Source of the DNA: Pseudomonas agronomica
Lineage (GTDB): Bacteria; Pseudomonadota; Gammaproteobacteria; Pseudomonadales; Pseudomonadaceae
Assembly: GCF_025917275.1 (NCBI RefSeq)
Contig: NZ_JAOSHO010000008.1
Location: 1-42,560 of the forward strand
Direction: 5' to 3'
DNA length: 42,560 nucleotides
The notes under the pieces are model-generated. The model worked only from the letters and a program-made list of their open reading frames with translations. It did not search any database and was not told the origin of the DNA. Each line of letters starts with the position of its first letter. Position 1 is the stretch's first letter. The translations under genes and the position numbers were made by a program. Positions 34,077 to 41,444 of this stretch are shown piece by piece.

Positions 34077-35042
34077 TCAAACCGTAACTTTCAAATCCAC
34101 GCCCAGTGCCTCGGCAAATGCCTTGACCAAGGGGCTGCGCACGATGTTATGGCGCAGGATCAGACTGAACGGCGTGACAATGTTGATCAGGTCCGGACGA
34201 ACGGCGCGAAACTCTCCCCGCGCCACCATCGGCGCGGCGTAATGCTGGGGCAGGAAGCCCAGGAAACGGCCCGTCTTGATCAGCAGCGCAACGGCTTCCA
34301 CTTGGGTGGCCGACGCGGAAAAGCTGTCGTAGCGGGCGAATTTCAATTTGTCGCGATGAACCGCATAGCGATGGTTGATGCACTCGTGCTCCTTGAGCAC
34401 ATCTTCGCCCATGTCCGCATCCGCCATGGAAAACAGCGGGTGACCGACGGCGCAATAAACCTCCGAGCGTTCTTCATAAAGTGCGTAATAGTCGAATTCT
34501 TCGCGCTTTTGATAAATCGGCACGATTCCCGCTACCAACCGGCCCTCGACGACACCTCTTTCAACTTCATCAAGTTGCGTGGCCTGAAGTTGAAACCTGA
34601 CCTTGGGCGACTGTTCATTGATTCGTCTAAGGGCGGCAACTAACGGGGAGTTGGTATCGGAGATCGTGTTATCAATAACGCCAACGCCCAAGTCCCCGAC
34701 AAGTTCGTTTTGCGCGGAACTAAGTCGGTCGCGAAAGTTGTCGACCGAGGCAAATAAATCGATTGACGCCTGATACACCAGGCGTCCTTCTTCCGTCAGG
34801 TGAAAACCCTCTCGCCCCCGTGTGCAAAGGCGCATTCCGATGCGGATTTCCAGGTCGGAAATCTGTTTGCTGATGGCTGCCAGCCCCACATTCAGCTCAT
34901 TCTGCGCGGCGCTGAAGCCGCCCGCCTCGACCACGGCCTTGAAGACTTTGAGCAGTTTGAAGTCCAGCCCGCTGAGGGCCAATGGCGCCCGTTGCGGCGC
35001 TTTCGGCGGCGGGTTTCCGGAATTGGAAAGTGGGGTTTCCAT
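34077..35042 (-). CDS. LysR-family regulator of the lyase/importer locus
   Basis: Encodes 321 residues. After a Pro-rich 23-residue leader, the helix-turn-helix runs LDFKLLKVFKAVVEAGGFSA to LAAISKQISDLEIRIGMRLC (about 27-75), followed by a LysR substrate-binding domain with blocks such as RLVAGIVPIYQKREEFDYYA. It is divergent from the argH-like gene across 295 bases, the usual layout for a LysR regulator and its target. The long leader is unusual; the ATG at 35042 is the only strong candidate, though an internal start near residue 24 is possible. The inducer is unknown. Confidence 0.88.
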   Translation of the reverse strand: METPLSNSGNPPPKAPQRAPLALSGLDFKLLKVFKAVVEAGGFSAAQNELNVGLAAISKQISDLEIRIGMRLCTRGREGFHLTEEGRLVYQASIDLFASVDNFRDRLSSAQNELVGDLGVGVIDNTISDTNSPLVAALRRINEQSPKVRFQLQATQLDEVERGVVEGRLVAGIVPIYQKREEFDYYALYEERSEVYCAVGHPLFSMADADMGEDVLKEHECINHRYAVHRDKLKFARYDSFSASATQVEAVALLIKTGRFLGFLPQHYAAPMVARGEFRAVRPDLINIVTPFSLILRHNIVRSPLVKAFAEALGVDLKVTV

Positions 35043-35134
35043 AATGCTTATTTACCTCTGGCGCCCTATTCAACAACCTGTGCCCAACAACAAAAACACG
35101 CTGGCCTAATAATAATGATCACAGAAAACCAGGC

Positions 35135-35148
35135 TTGGCAACTGCCAA
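35135..35148. promoter_or_regulatory. Candidate LysR operator in the argH-like promoter
   Basis: TTGGCA-AC-TGCCAA is a perfect inverted repeat containing a T-N11-A arrangement, in the 295-base divergent region between the LysR gene and the lyase gene. It is 93 bases from the LysR start codon and about 190 bases from the lyase start. No other gene is seen in the 295-base gap. Confidence 0.45.
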
Positions 35149-35337
35149 TAAATCCCGAGGATCAGCGCCAAACCGCTGATCTGGAAACATTAAAAGCTGA
35201 CACTTCGATCAGCTCTCGCACTGATGCAACTGCCCCCTTGAAAACTGCTCTGGCCTGACTTCGCTCGCCGATTTTTGTGGCGGCGTCATGGCCTGGAGTA
35301 CCCGTTTCAGTTCGCGTTACCGACGAGGAAAACAACA

Positions 35338-36765
35338 ATGTCCCAAACCACCGACCGTCTCTGGGGTGCCCGCTTCAAAAGCGGCCCTTCCGAAGCCTTG
35401 GCGGCCCTGTCCCGTTGCCCTGAGCGTTACTTCCGGCTCACCCCGTACGACCTCGCCGGGTCCAAGGCCCATGCCCGGGAATTGCAGCGCGCCGGCCTGC
35501 TGAGCGAGCAGGAAACCCTGACGATGCTCGATGCGCTGGAGCGTATCGGCGCGGATTACCGCGCCGGCAGCATTGCCCCGACCCTGGATGACGAAGACGT
35601 CCATACCTTCATCGAGCGGCTGCTGACCGAGCGCCTGGGTGCCCTGGGTGGCAAGCTGCGGGCCGGTCGTTCGCGCAACGACCAGACCGCCAACGACCTG
35701 CGGCTGTTCCTGCGTGACCATGTGCGCACCCTGGCCGTAGAGGTGCTGGGCCTGCAGCAGGCGCTGGTGGACCAGGCCGAGCAGCATGTCCAGAGCATCT
35801 GCCCCGGATTTACTCACCTGCAGCAAGCACAACCGATCGTGTTTGCCCATCACTTGCTGGCCCATGCCCAATCGATGCTGCGCGACGTGCAGCGCCTGGT
35901 GGACTGGGACGCGCGCACGTCGCTGTCCCCGTTGGGTGCGGCGGCCATGGCGGGCTCGGCAATCGCTCGCTTACCTCAGCAGTCGGCAAAGGAAATGGGT
36001 TACAGCGGTGTCTGCGAGAACTCCATCGACGCCGTGGCCAGCCGAGATCACGTCGCCGAGTTCCTGTTCATCGCCAGCATGCTCGGCATCAACATCTCGC
36101 GCCTCGCCGAGGAGTTCTGCCTGTGGTCGTCGCGGCAGTTTCGCTGGGTTGAACTGGACGATGCCTACGCGACCGGCAGTTCGATCATGCCGCAGAAAAA
36201 GAACCCGGACATCGCTGAACTGGCGCGGGGCAAGGCGGGCCGGCTGATCGGCAACCTCACCGGGCTGTTGTCCACGCTCAAATCCTTGCCGCTGTCCTAC
36301 AACCGCGATTTGAGCGAAGACAAGCACGGCGTGCTCGACAGCGTCGACACCCTGCTGCTGGTGCTGCCGGCCATGGCCGGAATGGTTGCGACGATGAAGG
36401 TCGATATCGAGGAACTGCGGCGCCAGGCACCCATGGGCTTTACCCTCGCCACCGAAGTCGCCGACTGGCTGGCGGTGCGCGGCGTGCCGTTCAAGGAGGC
36501 CCATGAAATCACCGGGGCGCTGGTCCAGGCGTGCGAGAAACACGGCATCGAATTGTGGGACGCCTCCGCGGCGCTGCTGGCGGAAATCGACCCGCGCCTG
36601 ACCCCGGAAGTCCGCGAAAGCCTGACCCTCGAGGCCGCCATCGCTGCGCGCAGCGGCTGGGGAGGCACCGCACCGCAACAGGTGCGTGAACAGATCGGCC
36701 GCCTGAAAACCGCCCTCGCCGCCCAACAGCGATGGACCGAGGACTATCAAGGATTTCGCCTCTAA
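35338..36765 (+). CDS. argH: Argininosuccinate-lyase-like enzyme, probably catabolic paralogue
   Basis: Encodes 475 residues from the ATG at 35338, preceded by GAGGAAAA. The fold and catalytic blocks of the fumarase/aspartase superfamily are present: EDVHTFIERLL, GRSRNDQTANDL, PGFTHLQQAQP (Thr159-His160) and the signature GSSIMPQKKNPD (280-291). Two substrate-side blocks differ from ArgH. The usual KLHTGRSRND reads KLRAGRSRND (Arg108-Ala109), and the N-terminal FNxSxxFDxRL reads LSRCPERYFRL. Genuine ArgH cleaves argininosuccinate to arginine and fumarate. These changes, with a LysR regulator, an amino-acid importer and NodB-fold hydrolases, suggest a lyase for another N-substituted aspartate, as in EDDS lyase. 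The symbol marks the family only. Confidence 0.85.
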   Translation: MSQTTDRLWGARFKSGPSEALAALSRCPERYFRLTPYDLAGSKAHARELQRAGLLSEQETLTMLDALERIGADYRAGSIAPTLDDEDVHTFIERLLTERLGALGGKLRAGRSRNDQTANDLRLFLRDHVRTLAVEVLGLQQALVDQAEQHVQSICPGFTHLQQAQPIVFAHHLLAHAQSMLRDVQRLVDWDARTSLSPLGAAAMAGSAIARLPQQSAKEMGYSGVCENSIDAVASRDHVAEFLFIASMLGINISRLAEEFCLWSSRQFRWVELDDAYATGSSIMPQKKNPDIAELARGKAGRLIGNLTGLLSTLKSLPLSYNRDLSEDKHGVLDSVDTLLLVLPAMAGMVATMKVDIEELRRQAPMGFTLATEVADWLAVRGVPFKEAHEITGALVQACEKHGIELWDASAALLAEIDPRLTPEVRESLTLEAAIAARSGWGGTAPQQVREQIGRLKTALAAQQRWTEDYQGFRL

Positions 36766-36780
36766 AGCAGCACATAAAAC

Positions 36781-36871
36781 CTGTGGGAGCGAGCTTGCTC
36801 GCGATAGCGGTGGATCAGCCAAGTTGATGTTGAAAGTGAAACTGTAATCGCGAGCAAGCTCGCTCCCACAG
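36781..36871. repeat. REP pair between argH-like and permease genes
   Basis: CTGTGGGAGCGAGCTTGCTC (from 36781) continues GCGATAGCGG. Its inverted partner ATCGCGAGCAAGCTCGCTCC continues CACAG to 36871. The two units face each other around about 35 bases, forming a BIME-type element typical of fluorescent Pseudomonas. A near-identical pair lies at 39445-39536. It may attenuate or stabilise the mRNA between the lyase and the importer. Confidence 0.85.
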
Positions 36872-36904
36872 TGATGGCGGCGAAACCAAGTACGGAGAAC
36901 CAAC

Positions 36905-37783
36905 ATGAGCCAGACACAGGCAGAACGACTCCAGGCGGAGCGCAAGCTGGCGGAAAACCAGTTCGATATCACCCAGTACGACCATGTGCCCCGGCGCTAC
37001 TACGGGCGGATCTTCTTCGCCACGGTGATCGTCATCGCACTCATCGGCCTGGTGCGCGCCTTCGCCGAAGGCAAGATCGAGTGGTCCTACATCGGCCAGT
37101 TCCTGACGTCCCAGGCGATCATGTGGGGCTTGCTCAACACCATCATCATGGCGGTGCTGGCGATGGCGCTGGGCATCGTGTTCGGCGTGATCACCGCGAT
37201 CATGCGCATGTCGGCCAACCCGATCCTGCGTTACGTGGCTTTGATCTATACCTGGCTGTTTCGCGGCACGCCGCTGATCCTGCAACTGCTGTTGTGGTTC
37301 AACCTGGCGCTGATCTTCCCCACCATCGGCATCCCTGGCCTGTTCGAGATGGACACGGTGAGCCTGATGACGCCGTTCGTGGCTGCGCTGTTTGGCTTGA
37401 GCATCAACCAGGGCGCCTACACCGCCGAAGTGGTGCGCGCCGGCCTGCTCTCGGTGGACACCGGGCAATACGAAGCCGCCAAGTCCATCGGCATGCCGCG
37501 CCTGCAAGCGCTGCGCCGGATCATCCTGCCCCAGGCCATGCGCATCATCATCCCGCCGGTGGGCAACGAGTTCATCAGCATGGTCAAGATGACCTCGCTG
37601 GCGAGCGTCATCCAGTACTCGGAACTGCTCTACAACGCCCAGAACATCTACTACGCCAACGCCCGCGTGATGGAGCTGCTGATCGTCGCCGGTATCTGGT
37701 ACCTGGCCACCGTCACCGTCCTGTCCTTTGGCCAAAGCCGCCTGGAGCGTCGTTTCGCCCGCGGCGCCGGCAAGCGTTCTTGA
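36905..37783 (+). CDS. Polar amino-acid ABC transporter permease
   Basis: Encodes 292 residues of the HisM/GlnP class. An N-terminal cytoplasmic extension (about 30 residues, Gln/Glu-rich) precedes the first membrane span [20 protein letters not shown]. The typical helix [20 protein letters not shown] and the conserved [18 protein letters not shown] follow. The ATPase-coupling EAA loop is [20 protein letters not shown]. It is preceded by GGAGAAC. Only one permease gene is present, so it probably acts as a homodimer. It lies directly after the REP pair, with ATPase and binding protein downstream. Confidence 0.9.
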   Translation: MSQTQAERLQAERKLAENQFDITQYDHVPRRYYGRIFFATVIVIALIGLVRAFAEGKIEWSYIGQFLTSQAIMWGLLNTIIMAVLAMALGIVFGVITAIMRMSANPILRYVALIYTWLFRGTPLILQLLLWFNLALIFPTIGIPGLFEMDTVSLMTPFVAALFGLSINQGAYTAEVVRAGLLSVDTGQYEAAKSIGMPRLQALRRIILPQAMRIIIPPVGNEFISMVKMTSLASVIQYSELLYNAQNIYYANARVMELLIVAGIWYLATVTVLSFGQSRLERRFARGAGKRS

Positions 37784-37793
37784 GGAGCCCCAC

Positions 37794-38558
37794 ATGAGAA
37801 GCATCGTCAAGGCCGTGGGCCTGAACAAATATTACGACCAGTTCCACGCGCTGAAGGACATCAACATCGAAGTCGAGCAAGGCGAAGTGTTGTGCATCAT
37901 CGGCCCGTCCGGCTCGGGCAAGAGCACCTTGCTGCGCTGCGTCAACCAGCTGGAAAAAATCGACAAGGGCGGCTTGTGGGTCGACGGCGAACTGGTGGGT
38001 TACCGGATCGTCGGCAACAAGCTGCACGAACTCAACGAAACACAGGTCGCACGCCAGCGCTTGTCCACCGGCATGGTGTTCCAGCGTTTCAACCTGTTCC
38101 CGCACATGACCGTGCTGCAGAACATCATCGAAGGGCCGTGCCAGGTGCTCAAGCGCTCCCCGAAAGAGGCGAACGAAGAAGCCCTGGAATTGCTCGCCCG
38201 CGTCGGCCTGGCCGACAAGCGCAACAGCTACCCCATCGAGCTTTCGGGCGGCCAGCAACAACGCGTTGCCATTGCCCGTGCGCTGGCCATGCGGCCCAAG
38301 CTGATGTTGTTCGATGAACCCACTTCGGCACTCGACCCGGAACTGGTCGGTGAGGTGCTGTCGGTGATGCGCGATCTCGCGCAGACCGGCATGACCATGA
38401 TCGTCGTCACCCATGAACTGGGCTTCGCTCGCGAGGTTTCCAACCGCATGGTGTTCATGGACGACGGGCAGATCGTGGAGGCTGGAAGCCCCGAAGAAAT
38501 ACTAATAAGTCCGCAAAACCCTCGCACCCAGAGCTTCATTTCTGCCGTTCGAACCTAG
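37794..38558 (+). CDS. Polar amino-acid ABC transporter ATP-binding protein
   Basis: Encodes 254 residues from the ATG at 37794, which follows TTGAGGAGCCC ten bases after the permease stop. Walker A is GPSGSGKS (37-44), the signature is LSGGQQQRV, Walker B is LMLFDEP, and the H-loop is VVTHELGFA. The chain matches the GlnQ/HisP class throughout ([20 protein letters not shown]). It powers the permease encoded just upstream. Confidence 0.93.
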   Translation: MRSIVKAVGLNKYYDQFHALKDINIEVEQGEVLCIIGPSGSGKSTLLRCVNQLEKIDKGGLWVDGELVGYRIVGNKLHELNETQVARQRLSTGMVFQRFNLFPHMTVLQNIIEGPCQVLKRSPKEANEEALELLARVGLADKRNSYPIELSGGQQQRVAIARALAMRPKLMLFDEPTSALDPELVGEVLSVMRDLAQTGMTMIVVTHELGFAREVSNRMVFMDDGQIVEAGSPEEILISPQNPRTQSFISAVRT

Positions 38559-38597
38559 GCGCCGGTTGGCGCTCACAACACTCATAAGAGAACGACC

Positions 38598-39422
38598 ATG
38601 AAGAACTTCATCATTCCCGCAGTACTCGCAGGCGTCGTGGCCTCCGGCTTCACCTTCGCCGCCGAATTGCCGGCCAGCATCAAGGCCAAGGGCGAGATCG
38701 TCGTAGCGATCATGCCGAACTACCCGCCGATGGACTTCAAGGACCCGGCCACCAACACCCTCACCGGCTTCGACTACGACCTGGGCAATGCCCTGGCCGA
38801 ACGCCTGGGCGTGAAGATCAAATGGCAGGAAACCGGCTTCGAACAGATGATCAACGCCCTGACCACCGACCGTGTGGACCTGGTGCTGTCGGGCATGACC
38901 GACACCGCCGAGCGGCAGGCCAGCGTGACCTTCGTCGACTATTTCACCAGCGGCCCGCAGTTCTATACCTTGCAGAAAAACAAGGACACCAACGAGATCG
39001 TCGACCTGTGCGGCAAGAAAGTCGGCACCAGCCGCCGCACCAACTTCCCAGCGGAAATCGCAGCGTGGAGCAAGGTCAACTGTGAAGGCGCCGGCAAGCC
39101 CGCGATCAATGTGATCGGCACCGAAGGCTCGGCCGATGCCCGTGCGCAACTGCGCCAGAGCCGCATCGATGCAGCCATGCAAGGCAGTGAAACCCTGCCG
39201 TACCTCAAGACCCAGGAAAAGGACATGTACAAGACCGTCGGCCTGCCGATTTCGGCGCAGTACAGCGGCATGGGCGTAAGCAAGCAAAAACCTGAGCTCA
39301 GTGAAGCGGTGAAGGTTGCGCTGCAAAGCATGATCGATGACGGCAGCTACCAGGTGATCCTCAAGAAGTGGGACTTGGAGCTGGGTGCGATCAAGACCGT
39401 GACGCTCAACGCCGGGAAGTGA
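38598..39422 (+). CDS. Periplasmic amino-acid-binding protein
   Basis: Encodes 274 residues with a signal peptide MKNFIIPAVLAGVVASGFTF and cleavage after AFA-like residues before AELPASIKAKGEIVVAI. It has the HisJ/GlnH class 3 binding fold (GFDYDLGNALAERLGVKIKW, ALTTDRVDLVLSGMTDTAER). The ligand arginine/aspartate pattern cannot be resolved by eye. Third gene of the importer cassette, closed by a second REP pair. The ligand is probably the compound handled by the lyase and hydrolases in the same locus. Confidence 0.9.
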   Translation: MKNFIIPAVLAGVVASGFTFAAELPASIKAKGEIVVAIMPNYPPMDFKDPATNTLTGFDYDLGNALAERLGVKIKWQETGFEQMINALTTDRVDLVLSGMTDTAERQASVTFVDYFTSGPQFYTLQKNKDTNEIVDLCGKKVGTSRRTNFPAEIAAWSKVNCEGAGKPAINVIGTEGSADARAQLRQSRIDAAMQGSETLPYLKTQEKDMYKTVGLPISAQYSGMGVSKQKPELSEAVKVALQSMIDDGSYQVILKKWDLELGAIKTVTLNAGK

Positions 39423-39444
39423 TCGTACAGGCAACATCAATCCA

Positions 39445-39536
39445 GTGTGGGAGCGAGCTTGCTCGCGATGAGGCCCGTACATTCAACATGTTTGGTGAAT
39501 GACACACCGCTATCGCGAGCAAGCTCGCTCCCACAG
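39445..39536. repeat. REP pair between importer and hydrolase genes
   Basis: GTGTGGGAGCGAGCTTGCTC continues GCGATG from 39445. Its inverted partner CTATCGCGAGCAAGCTCGCT continues CCCACAG to 39536. It has the same sequence and orientation as the pair at 36781-36871. Together the two bracket the permease, ATPase and binding-protein genes exactly. Confidence 0.85.
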
Positions 39537-39574
39537 GGGGCTGGTGTTTTTCGATAAACAATGGAGCACTAGCG

Positions 39575-40417
39575 ATGTCCTCCTTACCCACCTGGCCCGA
39601 ACAGCACAAAGCGTGCCTCGCCCTGGCCTTCGACCTCGATGGCCCGACCGGCGATGCCATGCTAAATGGTTCGATCTGGCGCAAGCCCGAATACTTCGGC
39701 TTCGGTGGCTACGGCCCATACCGGGCACTACCACGCTTGCTCGATCTGCTGGATGAGTTCCATATCCCGACGACATTTTTCGTCCCGGCGTGGGTCGTGG
39801 AGAACTGGCCTAAACAGTGCCAGGCGATCGTCGAGCGCGGCCATGAGGTGGCTTATCACGGCTACAAGCACGAATCGTTCTACGCCCTGACGCTGGAACA
39901 GCAAAAGGACGTGATGAAGATCTCCCGCGAGGTGTTCTGGCAGCACTTGAATATCCGCGCCGAAGGCTTCCGTACGCCGTCCGGCGACTGGCGCGCCGAA
40001 ACCCCGGCCATGTTGGTCGAGGCCGGTGTGACCTACTCCAGCAGCATGCGCGGCGATGACCGGCCGTACCTGGTGAACGTGCCGGGGTTCGATACGCCGC
40101 TGGTGGAGATTCCTGGTCGCTGGGAGATGGACGATTACGCCTCCCTCGCCTACACCCGTGCGCCGAACTTCCCTTCCGGGCTGGATCGCACGGCCAGTTA
40201 CGCGCTGACCCTGGATAACTGGTGTCGCGAATACGACGGCGCCATGGATGAAGGCTTATGCCTGACCACCCTCTTCCACCCCAAGATTACCGGCAAGCCG
40301 GGCCGCATCCTGCTGCTGGAAAAACTCTTCGAGCACATGCGCACCCGCGACGACGTGTGGTTTGCCACCTGCCGTGACGTCGCCCAGTGGTGGCTCAAGG
40401 AGCATCATCATGGCTGA
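39575..40417 (+). CDS. NodB-fold (polysaccharide deacetylase-like) hydrolase, catalytic member
   Basis: Encodes 280 residues preceded by GGAG. The metal site is intact: Asp20 and Asp22 in AFDLDGPTGD, and His95 and His99 in VAYHGYKHES. The catalytic RTPSGDW block and the later LFHPKI histidine follow. No signal peptide is visible, so it acts in the cytoplasm. The family includes PuuE allantoinase and cyclic-imide hydrolases as well as sugar deacetylases. In this importer/lyase locus, hydrolysis of a small amide, imide or N-acyl amino acid is more likely than polysaccharide deacetylation. It overlaps the next, homologous gene by eight bases. Confidence 0.87.
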   Translation: MSSLPTWPEQHKACLALAFDLDGPTGDAMLNGSIWRKPEYFGFGGYGPYRALPRLLDLLDEFHIPTTFFVPAWVVENWPKQCQAIVERGHEVAYHGYKHESFYALTLEQQKDVMKISREVFWQHLNIRAEGFRTPSGDWRAETPAMLVEAGVTYSSSMRGDDRPYLVNVPGFDTPLVEIPGRWEMDDYASLAYTRAPNFPSGLDRTASYALTLDNWCREYDGAMDEGLCLTTLFHPKITGKPGRILLLEKLFEHMRTRDDVWFATCRDVAQWWLKEHHHG

Positions 40418-41312
40418 TTCGCCAATCTGGCCGAACGGCCATCGCTGCGCCGCGGTATTGACCGTGGATTACAACGACATCCACGGCATCCTCACGCAGG
40501 CCCCGGAAGTCGCCAGGCGGGACAAGACCCTGTCGGTATGGCGCTACGGCACCCAACGCGGCGTGGAGCGGTTGCTCGGCCTGTTCAAGGAACTCGGCGT
40601 CCCGAGCAGTTGGTTCGTCCCCGGTCTCGTTGCCGAGGAAAACCCCGGGCACCTCCAGTCGATCCTGGCCGACGGCCATGAAGTCGCCTGCGCCGGCTAC
40701 CGACATCAGGACTACGACACGCTGGACCTGGCGGCGCAACGCGACGACATCGCCAAGGGCTGCGAGACCCTGGCCCGGCTGACCGGACAGCGCCCGGTCG
40801 GCTTTCGTCTCCCGGCGGGCAATGGCGCGCCGGGGTTCATCGAGGCCTTGAAAGACCACGGCATTCGCTGGTCCTCGTCGTGGCGTGGCGATGACTTGCC
40901 ATTCGCCCACCCGACAGCGCCCAGCGTGATTGAAGTGCCGCTGCATTATGAACTGGAGGACGAGCCCTACTTCGCCTTCAACTTGAGCCCGGCGGTACCC
41001 CCCGCACAATCGCGGATCGCCTCCTACAGCCACACTTTGGGCAACCTGCAGATGGACTTCGCCGGGTTTCACCGGTTTGGCCTTTGCTACGTGCTTCGCC
41101 TGCACCCGGAAATCATCGCCACGCCAGGACGGATCGGCGTGCTGCGTGAATTGATCAAGGGCATCCAACAACACGATGACGTGTGGATCGCCACGGGCGC
41201 TGAGGTCGCTAAGTGGTGGGCAGCAACCGCTGCGCCGGTGGCCGAGGACCATCCGGCGTCGGTCTACGAGCGGCATTATCGGGACTATGTTGCATGGGGC
41301 GATGTTTCATGA
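40410..41312 (+). CDS. NodB-fold paralogue with altered metal site
   Basis: Encodes 300 residues from the ATG at 40410, inside the upstream reading frame (AAGGAG nearby). It is collinear with the preceding protein, but at the aligned positions Asp22 is Asn22 (TVDYNDIHG) and His95 is Ala95 (VACAGYRHQD); Asp20 and His99 remain. The later blocks FRLPAGNG and LRLHPEI are partly kept. The loss of two ligands suggests a weak or non-catalytic partner, perhaps the other half of a heterodimer. The C-terminus is about 20 residues longer (VYERHYRDYVAWGDVS). Confidence 0.85.
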   Translation: MADSPIWPNGHRCAAVLTVDYNDIHGILTQAPEVARRDKTLSVWRYGTQRGVERLLGLFKELGVPSSWFVPGLVAEENPGHLQSILADGHEVACAGYRHQDYDTLDLAAQRDDIAKGCETLARLTGQRPVGFRLPAGNGAPGFIEALKDHGIRWSSSWRGDDLPFAHPTAPSVIEVPLHYELEDEPYFAFNLSPAVPPAQSRIASYSHTLGNLQMDFAGFHRFGLCYVLRLHPEIIATPGRIGVLRELIKGIQQHDDVWIATGAEVAKWWAATAAPVAEDHPASVYERHYRDYVAWGDVS

Positions 41313-41428
41313 GCGAACGTTTGCAGCACCTGGCGCAATTCGTCCGGTCGCACGCTGGATCGGTGTCAGGCATGATCACTCTGGCTCCGGTTCGCGAGTC
41401 ATCGCGGTGCACGCCAACATCTGAATAA
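41309..41428 (+). CDS. Short ORF coupled to the second NodB-fold gene
   Basis: This 39-codon frame starts at an ATG overlapping the preceding stop by four bases (ATGA) and reads MSERLQHLAQFVRSHAG, with no family recognised. The ATGA overlap is typical of genuine operon genes. The C-terminal part is not protein-like, so it may be the beginning of a gene cut off by a deletion before the MFS gene. Low confidence as a functional gene. Confidence 0.35.
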   Translation: MSERLQHLAQFVRSHAGSVSGMITLAPVRESSRCTPTSE

Positions 41429-41444
41429 GGACATTTGCATCACC

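Noticed and set aside
36781-36871. REP pair as an intrinsic terminator
   Set aside because: The units are strong hairpins but lack T-runs, and the same pair recurs elsewhere, so a REP element is the better description.
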